This document shows, piece after piece, positions 42,851 to 51,153 of a stretch of DNA of 64,000 bases. The position numbers and the translations under genes were made by a program. Source of the stretch: Sphaerisporangium viridialbum (GTDB lineage Bacteria; Actinomycetota; Actinomycetes; Streptosporangiales; Streptosporangiaceae); assembly GCF_049674955.1 (NCBI RefSeq), contig NZ_CP187232.1:6262001-6326000 (forward strand). Reading direction: 5' to 3'. Below the pieces are notes generated by a model. It did no database searches. It was not told where the DNA came from and worked only from the letters and a program-made list of their open reading frames with translations. The first letter of the stretch is position 1. Each line of letters starts with the position of its first letter.

Positions 42851-43641
42851 TGCGCTTCTTCCTCGGGACCCACCACCCAGACTGGCTGGCCCGGGTGCGC
42901 GTTCCGTTGTATGTCTCCCAGCACGCGCTCTCGCCGCTTTCCTTCCTTCCCCGCCTGGCCGGCGGCGGGGTGTGGGGCCTGGACTCCGGGGCGTACACGG
43001 AACTCACCCGGTATGGGCGCTGGCGCCTGGGCGCCCGCGCCTACGCGCGAATGGCGCGCCGCTACCACGACGAGATCGGCCCTCCCCGCCACATCGCCCA
43101 GCTCGACTGGCCGTGCGAAGACGAATCGCTGGCCGAGACCGGGCTGTCGGTTGCAGAGCATCAACGGGCGACGATCGTCAACGGCTTGGAGCTACGCAGC
43201 CTCGAACCTGATCTGCCATGGATGCTGGTCCTGCAAGGCAGGCGTCCCCGGGACTACCTCGACCACCTGGAGCAGTGGCTGGCCGCCGGGATCGACCTGC
43301 GTGAGGAACCGATCGTCGGGCTCGGCTCGATCTGCCGCAAGGGCAACACCCTGCCCGTCGCGCTCATGATCTCCCGGCTCGCCCGCTTGGGGCTCCGGCT
43401 GCACACCTTCGGCTACAAGACCACCGGTCTGATCTCCTCCGCCGGCGACATCGTCTCCAGCGACAGCCTCGCCTGGTCACGAGCCGCCCGATGGGAGGGC
43501 CGCCACCCCCGGCACCCGCACGGCCACTGCGGCAACTGCATCGACTACGCGCTTGCCTGGCGTGCCGAACTGCTGGAGCGCGTGAACCGGGCCCACCCCG
43601 GCGTCGTGGAAGACCTCCTCCCGCTCAACCAAGCAGCGTGA
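42850..43641 (+). CDS. DpdA-family (TGT-like) DNA deazaguanine-insertion enzyme homologue
   Basis: The 263-residue product matches the short TGT-related family that exchanges guanine for 7-deazaguanines in DNA. MRFFLGTHHPDWLARVRVPL opens the barrel. VWGLDSGAYTELTRYGRW carries the Asp equivalent to the TGT nucleophile. IAQLDWPCE, LVLQGRRPRDYLDHL and PIVGLGSICRKG (base-binding loop) follow, then LHTFGYKT and VSSDSLAWSRAARW. HPHGHCGNCIDYALAWR gives a C-x-x-C site, a possible zinc centre. Length and motif order fit phage and plasmid DpdA homologues. No preQ0-synthesis gene or dpd partner is in the window, so the substrate must come from the host. Activity is inferred. Confidence 0.8.
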   Translation: MRFFLGTHHPDWLARVRVPLYVSQHALSPLSFLPRLAGGGVWGLDSGAYTELTRYGRWRLGARAYARMARRYHDEIGPPRHIAQLDWPCEDESLAETGLSVAEHQRATIVNGLELRSLEPDLPWMLVLQGRRPRDYLDHLEQWLAAGIDLREEPIVGLGSICRKGNTLPVALMISRLARLGLRLHTFGYKTTGLISSAGDIVSSDSLAWSRAARWEGRHPRHPHGHCGNCIDYALAWRAELLERVNRAHPGVVEDLLPLNQAA

Positions 43642-43721
43642 AAGAACGCCCGGCCCAACCACGGGCCTACCCCGCGCCTGATCTGGGGCCTTACAGGAAC
43701 CTCGCAAAAAGGAAGGCGACG

Positions 43722-44129
43722 ATGGCCAAGACCGGTGACGCCGCCCCGGCCTGCCCAGAGCAGTGCCCCGTGTGCGGGCATGCCCTGCCCACTCCCGACG
43801 GTGCCTACATCCACAAAGACTTCCGCGACTACATCTGCGGATTCCAGTGGGACCCCCAGCAGCCAGGACGCTACTACGCCCAAGGCCCCGAAGGCGGAGT
43901 CCAGGTAATCAAGGGGCTGCCGTGGGTGGCACGCGACATGTACAACTACGGGCAGCAGGTCGCCCCGCTAGAACCCCACCCCGACGACGTTCCTGCTCGC
44001 GGTGGTCCCGATGGCCAGCGGACCTTGCCTTGGTACGTCAACGAAAAGCTGGCCTACTTCCCCAACGAGGCCTCCGCTCAGCAATGGGTTGACGAGCACA
44101 ACCTCACCTCCTGGACGGGGGCAGCATGA
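43722..44129 (+). CDS. Zinc-ribbon element protein (135 aa)
   Basis: ATG at 43722 follows GGAAGGCGACG. A CPVCGHALPTPDG knuckle near residue 16 is followed by IHKDFRDYICGFQWDPQQPG, and the C-terminus ends FPNEASAQQWVDEHNLTSW. The cysteines (CPEQCPVC and YIC) suggest a zinc site. It overlaps the next start by four bases and belongs to the same rightward run as the DpdA-like gene. No function is recognised. Confidence 0.55.
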   Translation: MAKTGDAAPACPEQCPVCGHALPTPDGAYIHKDFRDYICGFQWDPQQPGRYYAQGPEGGVQVIKGLPWVARDMYNYGQQVAPLEPHPDDVPARGGPDGQRTLPWYVNEKLAYFPNEASAQQWVDEHNLTSWTGAA

Positions 44130-44452
44130 AGACCACCCCCGCCATGACCACCGCGCAGCGGATCCGGGCCACCCGACTCACCCTGTCGCAGGGACCGGAC
44201 GGCCGGCTTGAGTTCACGCTGGTCACCCGGGGGCCGATTCCAATTCATGACTCGCGGCCAAAGACGATCACACCGAGCGATCATTTAGCACCGGAACGCG
44301 CAGGGTTGCGTACCACCCTCGCCCATGAACGCCCGAACCAACTGCATCTCGTCGTCCATCGCCAAGCTTCCCAGCCACAAAACACACGGACACACCTGTA
44401 CCAGGCAAACTTTGCAGATTCCCTTCCGACGTGTACGGCGCTTACCGGATAG
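44126..44452 (+). CDS. Hypothetical protein, probably cut at the cargo border
   Basis: ATG at 44126 overlaps the previous stop. The first 40 residues (TTAQRIRATRLTLSQGPDGR, LEFTLVTRGP) continue the style of the backbone genes. From about 44245 onwards, base composition drops in GC and codon use changes (HDSRPKTITPSDHLAPERAG), and the frame stays open only by chance. The natural C-terminus was probably lost when the cargo at 44.3-49.6 kb entered. Confidence 0.4.
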   Translation: MKTTPAMTTAQRIRATRLTLSQGPDGRLEFTLVTRGPIPIHDSRPKTITPSDHLAPERAGLRTTLAHERPNQLHLVVHRQASQPQNTRTHLYQANFADSLPTCTALTG

Positions 44453-44716
44453 GCTGCCGCTGTCGCTGACGAACCCCACGAATCCGGGCTTCACCTCGCT
44501 CCGGATCATCGATGCCCTGTCTGATCCGGATCCGGAGGGTGCCCTGGACGATAGCCCCGGTCACTATCCGGACCGCCGGATCAGGTTTCGCAGCCTGCCG
44601 GAGTCAAAGTGCTCTCAGACAACGAGGCGGGATACGCCATCACAGGATGACCGTTTGGATGGTTTTGTAACCTCCGAAACGGACGACATCTTTGGAGTTT
44701 CTACTCGTCACCTCGC
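44250..44716. other. Low-GC leader of the candidate defence operon
   Basis: This roughly 470-base stretch has the lowest GC of the neighbourhood (about 44260-44470 and 44640-44720) and no convincing gene. It probably carries the promoter of the next three genes and the left border of the cargo. No clear -10/-35 or inverted repeat was identified. Confidence 0.4.
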
Positions 44717-45841
44717 ATGCCCTATACCCTTCGCAAAGTCACGTTTTCAGAGGAGTGTCCAGAGGGAGCCGGCGTGCCATTGTCGTGGGGCGATCTCCCG
44801 GTTGGAAGGGTGCTTCGCCTTGCCGGAGTTGATTCCAACATTGACGCCAATGTGATGGAATTGTTATTGAATCCCTTACCTGAGACCGGCCCCGCCGTCA
44901 TCACCTACGCCGCGGCTGAAGGTGATTCGGTCTCAGAGGTGGTGGACTCCATCCTCTGCGATCTGGAAATACTGGCCATTGGGCTCTTTCCGGCCTGGTT
45001 ACCCGGAGGGGAGGGGCTCTCCGGCCCCGGCGGTGGCGGAATGGCGGCGGCGAGGATCCTCGCGATGCGCCTCGCATCAAGCACCCGTCATTTCGGACCG
45101 TTCATGGCCGACCTCGCCGCCCGGGCCATCCAGCACCGCGGTCCATTGGTTCCCGGGCGGCGGGGTCCAAAGGGACGATCGTTCCCTGCGGAGTCGCGGG
45201 CGGCTGGTCTGGCCCGGGTCATCGCCTCCACGTTCGGCCGCGAATCGGCGGCGCTGGTCATCTATGTGCCGGAGAAGCTGACCTCCCATGGAGAGACGCT
45301 CCTGGTTGCCGGATGCGAATGGCTGGCGCACCGGAGCGGCATGGGGATCTGGCTCGTCGGCCCCGAACTGCGCCGCGTCGAAACCCTCTACCTGGAGGTA
45401 CCCGAAGCGGTCAGGAGACTGGCCGAAGAGATGACGGCACCGCCGCTCACCGCGAAGGTGGGAGTGCCGCCGATCGCCGGAAGGCCGCACGCGGGGAGCA
45501 CGGTGGAGCAGGCGCTGGAGGCGGCCCTGGCGGAATGCGACTGGGCTCATGGCCGGACCTGGAATCAGACGTATCAGTCCAAGGACCCGTTGTTCGTCAT
45601 GATTCGCACGGATCTGATATGGGTCCGGGAGAAGTGCGTTGTGGAACTTGACGGACCGGAACACGCGACGTCCGCCCAAATGGAGCGTGACCAGATTCGT
45701 GATCGGCACCTGGAACGTGACGGGTTCACGGTGTTGCGATTCACCAACCAGCAGGTGATGGGCGACCTACGGGGGGTTTTGCGCCACATCGACGAATTCC
45801 TCCGGGCGCGACGCCTCGGAATGAGCGAAGGAGCAGGCTGA
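44717..45841 (+). CDS. Putative nuclease with C-terminal DUF559/Vsr-like domain
   Basis: The 374-residue protein has an N-terminal half without recognised fold (PEGAGVPLSWGDLPVGRVLR; a Gly-rich loop GEGLSGPGGGGMA at about 100). A beta-rich middle (IGRESAALVIYVPEKLTSHG-like) follows. The C-terminus, from about residue 290, reads DPLFVMIRTDLIWVREKCVV, ELDGPEHATSAQMERDQIRD and RHLERDGFTVLRFTNQQV. D-(11)-E-x-D/H with R-D-x-x-L-x-x-x-G-(F/Y)-x-V-x-R-(F/Y)-x-N is the signature of DUF559-type PD-(D/E)XK nucleases. The start is the ATG at 44717, with no clear Shine-Dalgarno sequence. The stop overlaps the next ATG (TGATG). It is the likely effector of a three-gene system. Confidence 0.7.
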   Translation: MPYTLRKVTFSEECPEGAGVPLSWGDLPVGRVLRLAGVDSNIDANVMELLLNPLPETGPAVITYAAAEGDSVSEVVDSILCDLEILAIGLFPAWLPGGEGLSGPGGGGMAAARILAMRLASSTRHFGPFMADLAARAIQHRGPLVPGRRGPKGRSFPAESRAAGLARVIASTFGRESAALVIYVPEKLTSHGETLLVAGCEWLAHRSGMGIWLVGPELRRVETLYLEVPEAVRRLAEEMTAPPLTAKVGVPPIAGRPHAGSTVEQALEAALAECDWAHGRTWNQTYQSKDPLFVMIRTDLIWVREKCVVELDGPEHATSAQMERDQIRDRHLERDGFTVLRFTNQQVMGDLRGVLRHIDEFLRARRLGMSEGAG

Positions 45842-46467
45842 TGTCCGAAGAAAGACTCACGTACCGGCAGGTCGCAGCTCTGCTCGTGCTAAGGGAGCTC
45901 GGAACCGCGTTGCCCCACAGGAATCTGAAGGATGAATGGGGCTTGGAGCTCGATGCCAAGAACCGTGCGGGTCTCATCGACGCCAAGTTGATCGAGTCGG
46001 AAACCAAAGCCAATCGAGCTCTGTGGTACGCGATCACACCGGCTGGTGAAGATCGCGCGATCGCGGAGGTACGCAAGGGAGTCCCAGTGTCCTCCCGGTC
46101 GGGCAAGGCGCTGGCTCTTCTGTATCTGCGGTCCCTCTTGGCGCCCAAAGCAGCGATCTCAGTCGTCGGGGAACCCGTTCAGACACCGGTGACGACGGTG
46201 TCGCCGGAGGAAGTGGAAGGCCGGATTCGCGAGGCCTATGCGAAGATCTCGCCCGGTGCTGGCCGGTGGGCCGCGATGACCAAGCTGCGAGCCCTCCTGG
46301 CCGACATCGATCGGGATCTCCAGGACGACGTTCTGCGCACCATGATGCTGGCAGGGCGTGCGGACATCGAGCCCGTTGCGATCGTGGGTGACCTGAGGCC
46401 TGAAGACCACGCTGCCGCGATCATCATTGGCAGCACACCCAACCATCAGTTCCGCGTCGGAGCGTGA
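45841..46467 (+). CDS. Probable winged-helix middle protein of the three-gene cassette (208 aa)
   Basis: The start overlaps the nuclease stop by one base and the stop overlaps the next gene's GTG (GTGA). Residues about 5-85 (LTYRQVAALLVLRELGTALP, HRNLKDEWGLELDAKNRAGL, LIDAKLIESETKANRALWYA, ITPAGEDRAI) fit a winged-helix fold with a wing before ITPAG, as in many transcriptional or adaptor proteins. The C-terminal half is a helical bundle (VEGRIREAYAKISPGAGRWA). No enzyme motif is visible. Strict coupling with its neighbours suggests a complex subunit that recognises DNA or regulates the nuclease. Confidence 0.6.
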   Translation: MSEERLTYRQVAALLVLRELGTALPHRNLKDEWGLELDAKNRAGLIDAKLIESETKANRALWYAITPAGEDRAIAEVRKGVPVSSRSGKALALLYLRSLLAPKAAISVVGEPVQTPVTTVSPEEVEGRIREAYAKISPGAGRWAAMTKLRALLADIDRDLQDDVLRTMMLAGRADIEPVAIVGDLRPEDHAAAIIIGSTPNHQFRVGA

Positions 46468-49400
46468 CGATGGTTACCGAATGGTATGCGCTGGATAGTC
46501 TCAAGATCTTCTCGACCGTCAACGCCAGTGAGGATGTCTGGCAGCCGGTTCCGTTCCACGTGCCCGAGATGCACCCGGCGGCTTCCTACGCTCTTCGCTC
46601 GGGACTGGATGCCGCCGCCGACTCTCCCGTGACCAGCCCGATCGGGGTGGTCCTTGAGGGTGGCGCCGGAAGCGGTAAGACGCACCTGATGAGCTGGCTG
46701 CGTGAGCAGGCCATCCAGCGCGATGGCTACTTCTTCCTCATGGGCATTCTCGACGCCCGCAACTTCTGGGAAAGCGCCGTCGTGTCCATCCAGGACGGGC
46801 TGGCTCGGGTGGGTACAGATGAGGAGACCCAGCTCAAGCGGTTTCTTCGCAATCTGACGGGCCTGATGCAGCTCCCGCGAAAGACCCAGCAGACGATTAT
46901 CGGTAACCAGATGGTCACCCGTGAAGATCTCGATCAGTTCATCGAGGCCCTGTGCAGAATTGATCGCCGGGTTGGCAGAGAGGCACAAGACGTCGCTCGG
47001 GCTCTTGTGCTACTGGGGGCCAATGACGATGCCCTGGCGGACATCGGCGAGTCCTACATCTGCTCAATCGAGGATGGCGAGAGCTACCGGCTGGGGTGGG
47101 GATTCCGGCAGGTCCGCAAATCTCCACAGGAGATCGTCCGTGACATCTCGCGGCTGCTGGCGTTGACTGGCCCGAGCGTCATGGCCTTCGACCAACTCGA
47201 CGCGTTCATCGCGCAGAGCAGCCTCTTTGCCGAGGGTAGCTCCAACAGTCCGGCGACCTCGGCGGTTCTTCAGTTCGCTCATGGGCTGACCAACCTCCGT
47301 GAGGTGTCCAGCCGAACCCTGACGGTTCTCTCCTGTCTGCCGGAGACGTGGACGATTCTTGAGGAGCTGGCTGTCAAAAGTTTCAAGGACCGCTTTCGGA
47401 AGGCCACGTTCCTTCGGCGCATTCCGACTCCTGAGGTTGGGGCGGAGCTCGTCACCGTGCGACTCGCGGAGCACTTCAAGGACATTGGCTTTGACCGGCC
47501 ATATCCAACGTGGCCGATCAAGCCGGAGGCCTTCGCGCGGGCTCCGTTCTACACTCCGCGTGAGGTACTGGAATGTCTCTACAAGCACATCCAGAAGTGT
47601 CTGCTCCAGGGCGGCGAAATCACTGAGCTGGACAGCCTCGACGCGCCCTCAAACGTGGCCGATCGTTTTATGAAGCGTGATCCCGAGGAGGAAGTGCTTC
47701 GGGCGATCGACATCAAGTTCGCGATGCTGGCCGATTCGGCCGACATCAGTGGAGCGCTGGATGCCGAACTGGAGGACACAGTTCTTCCTGGCCTGATTTC
47801 GGCGGGCCTCCGGGCCTGGATCGTGGAGCAGCGCGGGACGTTCGCGCGCTACCGGGTCGACCCGCCGATGGGCCGGAAGACCTCTCTTCACGCCGGTCTC
47901 AAGCAAGTCCTGAACGAGGCGACTGAAGATGAGATCCACTGGGCGTTCCGCGGCATCGCCGCCACCCACCACCTCGCGGCGTTGACTCGGCTCCGAAAGG
48001 CGGCGCTCAAAGCCGGTCTCGCGGAGGAGAGTCCCAAGCGTCGGTTGATCATCATCCGGAACATTCCGTGGAACTCCGGGCCGGTCACCCAGGAAGCAGT
48101 TGCCGGCTTCCACGCCAGGGGCGGTCGGGTGATCGCAGCCGACGAAGAGGATCTCACGGTGCTGTGCGCCCTGCGGGATCTCTTCGCGGAGAGCGTCCCG
48201 CACCTCGACCAGTGGATCGCCAGCAGGAAACCCACCGCCGACCTCAAGCTCCTCAAGGACGCCTTGGGTGATTGGCCTGATCCAACTGCTCCGCAGGAGC
48301 CTCGAGCCCCAAAAGCCCCTGAGGGGCCGCCCGCGCAGGCGAAGCCTCTGCCGACTCACGAGACCGGTACCCCGGACAACTCTCCGGAAAGCCGGCCGGT
48401 CGGGGTGCCGTCGCTGACCGTGGGGCACTCAGACGATGGCGGGCATCCGGTCTCCGTCGAGTTGGAGGCGCTCCGTAAGCACATTGCGATCTTCGCGGGA
48501 TCCGGCTCGGGGAAGACCGTTCTGATCAGGCGAATCATCGAAGAGTGCGCCCTTCAGGGCGTGTCCTCGATCGTGCTCGACCCGAACAACGACCTCGCCC
48601 GTCTCGGCGACGCATGGCCAGAGGAGCCCTCCGCCTGGGGCCCGGGTGATGGGGGCCGGGCGGCTCGTTACATCGCGGACACCGATGTCGTGGTCTGGAC
48701 ACCACGCAGGGAGAAGGGCCGTCCGCTGGCCTTCCAGCCGTTGCCCGACTTCTCCAGCGTCCGGGACGACGTCGACGAGTTCAACGAAGCCGTTCACGCC
48801 GCCATGGCGGCGCTCACCCCACGGGCGAAGGCGGAAGGCGGCAGCAGCAAGTCCCAGGTCGCTCGGGCGGTGCTCATGGAGGCGGTTGTGCACTTCGGAA
48901 AGTACAAGAATGGCGGCCTCGACGGGCTGATCAATCTGCTCGCGGACTTCCCCGAGGACGTCAGCCAGATCAGCGGAGCGACGAAGATCGCAGATGGGCT
49001 TGCCCAGGTGCTCCGGGCTGCTGTCGTGACCGATCCACTGTTCGGAGGAGAAGGTGAGCCAGTCGATCCAGGGCGACTTCTCACTCCGGCCGCAGGAAAG
49101 CGGGCCCGGGTTTCGGTCATCAGCTTCGTGGGGCTACAGAGTGACTCCGAGCGGCAGTCCTTCGTGAACCAGTTGCAGATGGCGCTGTTCGCCTGGATCA
49201 AGAAGAACCCCGCCGGTGACCTGCCCCTCGGTGGGCTCTTCGTCATGGACGAAGCGCAGACCTTCGCCCCCTCGGGCGCTATGACCGCGTGCACGCAGAG
49301 CACACTCGCGTTGGCTTCCCAGGCCCGGAAATACGGGCTCGGGCTGGTGTTCGCGACCCAGGCACCTAAGGGCCTGCACAACCGGATCCCGGGCAACGCC

Positions 49401-49631
49401 GCGACACAGTTCTACGGCTTGCTCAATGCGGATGTACAGATCGAGGCCGCGAAGGCGATGGCCCGCGTCAAAGGCGGCAGGGCCGATGACATCGGTTCGC
49501 TTCGCAGCGGCCAGTTCTACGTCGCACCTGAGGGCGCGAGGTTCACGAAGGTGCGTACACCTCTGTGTCTGACCCATCACCCCAGGGCGCCGCTGACGAC
49601 CGAGGAGGTCATCACCCGAGCGAGCCAATGA
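46464..49631 (+). CDS. Two-ATPase protein: N-terminal AAA-type and C-terminal HerA/FtsK-type domains (1,055 aa)
   Basis: GTG at 46464 overlaps the previous stop. ATG 46470 is an alternative. The first ATPase has GGAGSGKT (66-73), a Walker-B-like SVMAFDQLDAFIAQ, a sensor-like LTVLSCLPETW and an ORC/BREX-style winged helix (TPREVLECLYKHIQKCL). A proline-rich linker (about 620-655) leads to the second ATPase: AGSGSGKTVLIRRIIEECAL (678 on), SIVLDPNNDLARLGD, VSVISFVGL and GGLFVMDEAQTFAPSGAMTA (Walker B with DE, 923-932), then SQARKYGLGLVFATQAP. This is the HerA/DUF87 DNA-translocase signature. It probably forms a ring that moves on DNA and controls the nuclease encoded upstream. Confidence 0.75.
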   Translation: MTMVTEWYALDSLKIFSTVNASEDVWQPVPFHVPEMHPAASYALRSGLDAAADSPVTSPIGVVLEGGAGSGKTHLMSWLREQAIQRDGYFFLMGILDARNFWESAVVSIQDGLARVGTDEETQLKRFLRNLTGLMQLPRKTQQTIIGNQMVTREDLDQFIEALCRIDRRVGREAQDVARALVLLGANDDALADIGESYICSIEDGESYRLGWGFRQVRKSPQEIVRDISRLLALTGPSVMAFDQLDAFIAQSSLFAEGSSNSPATSAVLQFAHGLTNLREVSSRTLTVLSCLPETWTILEELAVKSFKDRFRKATFLRRIPTPEVGAELVTVRLAEHFKDIGFDRPYPTWPIKPEAFARAPFYTPREVLECLYKHIQKCLLQGGEITELDSLDAPSNVADRFMKRDPEEEVLRAIDIKFAMLADSADISGALDAELEDTVLPGLISAGLRAWIVEQRGTFARYRVDPPMGRKTSLHAGLKQVLNEATEDEIHWAFRGIAATHHLAALTRLRKAALKAGLAEESPKRRLIIIRNIPWNSGPVTQEAVAGFHARGGRVIAADEEDLTVLCALRDLFAESVPHLDQWIASRKPTADLKLLKDALGDWPDPTAPQEPRAPKAPEGPPAQAKPLPTHETGTPDNSPESRPVGVPSLTVGHSDDGGHPVSVELEALRKHIAIFAGSGSGKTVLIRRIIEECALQGVSSIVLDPNNDLARLGDAWPEEPSAWGPGDGGRAARYIADTDVVVWTPRREKGRPLAFQPLPDFSSVRDDVDEFNEAVHAAMAALTPRAKAEGGSSKSQVARAVLMEAVVHFGKYKNGGLDGLINLLADFPEDVSQISGATKIADGLAQVLRAAVVTDPLFGGEGEPVDPGRLLTPAAGKRARVSVISFVGLQSDSERQSFVNQLQMALFAWIKKNPAGDLPLGGLFVMDEAQTFAPSGAMTACTQSTLALASQARKYGLGLVFATQAPKGLHNRIPGNAATQFYGLLNADVQIEAAKAMARVKGGRADDIGSLRSGQFYVAPEGARFTKVRTPLCLTHHPRAPLTTEEVITRASQ

Positions 49632-49779
49632 CCTTGCAGGTCAGCCGTACTCGTCTGGAGCTGAGGGTGAGTCGTGTGGGGCTGGGTGCATAAGCTACGG
49701 CGAGGCTGCGGCCGGTATGCATCAGTGAACCTTGGATGAGGATGCCGCAGCGCCGTTCTTCCGGCAGGCCGCTGATTGA

Positions 49780-50268
49780 GGCGGCCGGCACTGGATCGAC
49801 GCGTTCGACGACACCCGGCTCGCGGCCTGTCGCCAGGCCCGCGACTGGAGCCAGGTCGAGCTGGCCGAGCGCCTCGTGCAGGCCCGCACCGATGGGCCGG
49901 CGTCGGTCCTCGACGCCGCCCGGTAGATCCGCACGCTGGTGGTGCAGGTGTCCTGCTACGAGTCCGGCCGGACCAGGCCGCGGGCGAAGGCGGCCGTGCT
50001 CGGCGCCGATGTGCTGCAGCTGCTGGCGCCCGGAACACCGGTCACGCTGGTCACGCTGCGCGCGCGACTGGGGCTGACCCAGGACGACGTCGCTGCCGCG
50101 CTGGGCATCAGCCGCAGCCTCTACGCCGCCGTCGAGCAGGGTAAGCGGGCGGCGAGCGTGCCCGAGACGGCCGCGCTCGCCGCGGCTCTGCACCCCTCGG
50201 TCGACCGCGCTGCCGCCGTCGCCGGCGTGACGGCTCAGCCGCCGCCGGGGCCCGAGGAAGAGCGTTGA
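49780..50268 (+). pseudogene. Double XRE helix-turn-helix regulator, interrupted by an in-frame stop
   Basis: TRLAACRQARDWSQVELAER is a first HTH. After VLDAAR comes TAG (49924-49926), then QVSCYESGRTRPRAKAAVLG completes it. RARLGLTQDDVAAALGISRS, LYAAVEQGKRAASVPETAAL is a second HTH. The part after the stop could restart at GTG 49939. The family (tandem XRE domains, about 200 residues) occurs on actinomycete mobile elements as a regulator. Because of the stop and the missing 5' end, this copy is probably not functional. Confidence 0.6.
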
Positions 50269-50378
50269 CGCGGAGTCCGAAGTGGTCAGAGCCAGCGGCC
50301 CGAGCTTGGGCACCCCGGCCCCTCCACCGTCCGAGCGCGAGAAATACAGAGGTTTTGGCCTGTCCAGTGCAACGCAGG

Positions 50379-51044
50379 TCAGCGGCGGGGTAGCACGCCC
50401 AGGAGGGTTGCGGTCAGGGCCAGCTTCAAGTAGTCCTTCAGCTCCAAGTGGAAGCGGGCCAGGTCGGGCTCGGCCTGATAGGCCGCCTGCAGGCTGGGTG
50501 GGGGTGTGCTGTACGCCGACAGCGCGCCGGCCATGACCATGGTTTGCAGGCTGAACAGTGTTGCGTTCTCGCCCAGCTCCGGCAGGTACTTGTGGATCAG
50601 GGCGGTCATGGTTGTCAGGCGGTCCAGGGAGGCGCGCTTGTAGCGTGCTACGACCTCGACGGAGACGTTGTGTTCCAGGACGCTGCCCTGTGCGCCGAAG
50701 AGGTCGCACAGCACCACTCGGCCGGAGAGTGAGCGGCTGAGGATCTCGGCCACCGCTGCCGCTCGCTCGGCCATGGGTAGATTTTCGTCGATGCCGGCGG
50801 CCAACTCGCCTGCCAGTTCCGTCAGCCACTCCTGCAGGAAGTGGTCCAGCAGTTCTAGCAGCACCGCCTCGCGAGACTCGAAGTAGCGCAGCACGTTCGG
50901 CTTCGCCAGGCCTACCCGGCGGCTGAGCTCGTTCAGGGTGACCGCGGCCACAGGCATCTCGTCGAGCATCGCCGACGCCATGTCGAGGATCGCCCGTCGG
51001 CGGATCTCCCGCTGCTCTTCGGTTCGCGCCCGCTGGAAAGCCAC
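50379..51044 (-). CDS. TetR-family transcriptional repressor
   Basis: The 221-residue product starts at GTG 51044. The DNA-binding domain is ILDMASAMLDEMPVAAVTLN, ELSRRVGLAKPNVLRYFESR EAVLLELL (helix-turn-helix with the NVLRYF recognition helix). The remaining 150 residues form the ligand-binding domain, ending LKLALTATLLGVLPRR. It is divergent from a short-chain dehydrogenase, and the 109-base gap holds a long perfect palindrome, so it very likely represses both genes until a small ligand binds. Confidence 0.88.
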   Translation of the reverse strand: MAFQRARTEEQREIRRRAILDMASAMLDEMPVAAVTLNELSRRVGLAKPNVLRYFESREAVLLELLDHFLQEWLTELAGELAAGIDENLPMAERAAAVAEILSRSLSGRVVLCDLFGAQGSVLEHNVSVEVVARYKRASLDRLTTMTALIHKYLPELGENATLFSLQTMVMAGALSAYSTPPPSLQAAYQAEPDLARFHLELKDYLKLALTATLLGVLPRR

Positions 51045-51061
51045 GATCGCCAGCCTAACTT

Positions 51062-51136
51062 AAGTACCTGCGGTACGTTGACAACGTACCGCAGGTACTT
51101 TAACGTCGTCGACACAAGATACCTTCGGTACGTTAG
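51062..51136. promoter_or_regulatory. TetR operator: 19-bp-arm palindrome plus a third half-site
   Basis: AAGTACCTGCGGTACGTTG (51062-51080) is repeated as its exact complement at 51082-51100 around one A. A further half copy, TACCTTCGGTACGTTAG, lies at about 51120-51136, next to the dehydrogenase ribosome binding site GGGAGCC. Each half contains GGTACGTT. Control of both divergent genes is inferred. Confidence 0.8.
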
Positions 51137-51153
51137 TTAGTTGGGAGCCTGAC

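Noticed and set aside
49612..50829. A 405-codon minus-strand frame across the XRE relic and the TetR gene end
   Set aside because: It overlaps recognisable helix-turn-helix sequence on the plus strand and part of the TetR gene, and has no motif.
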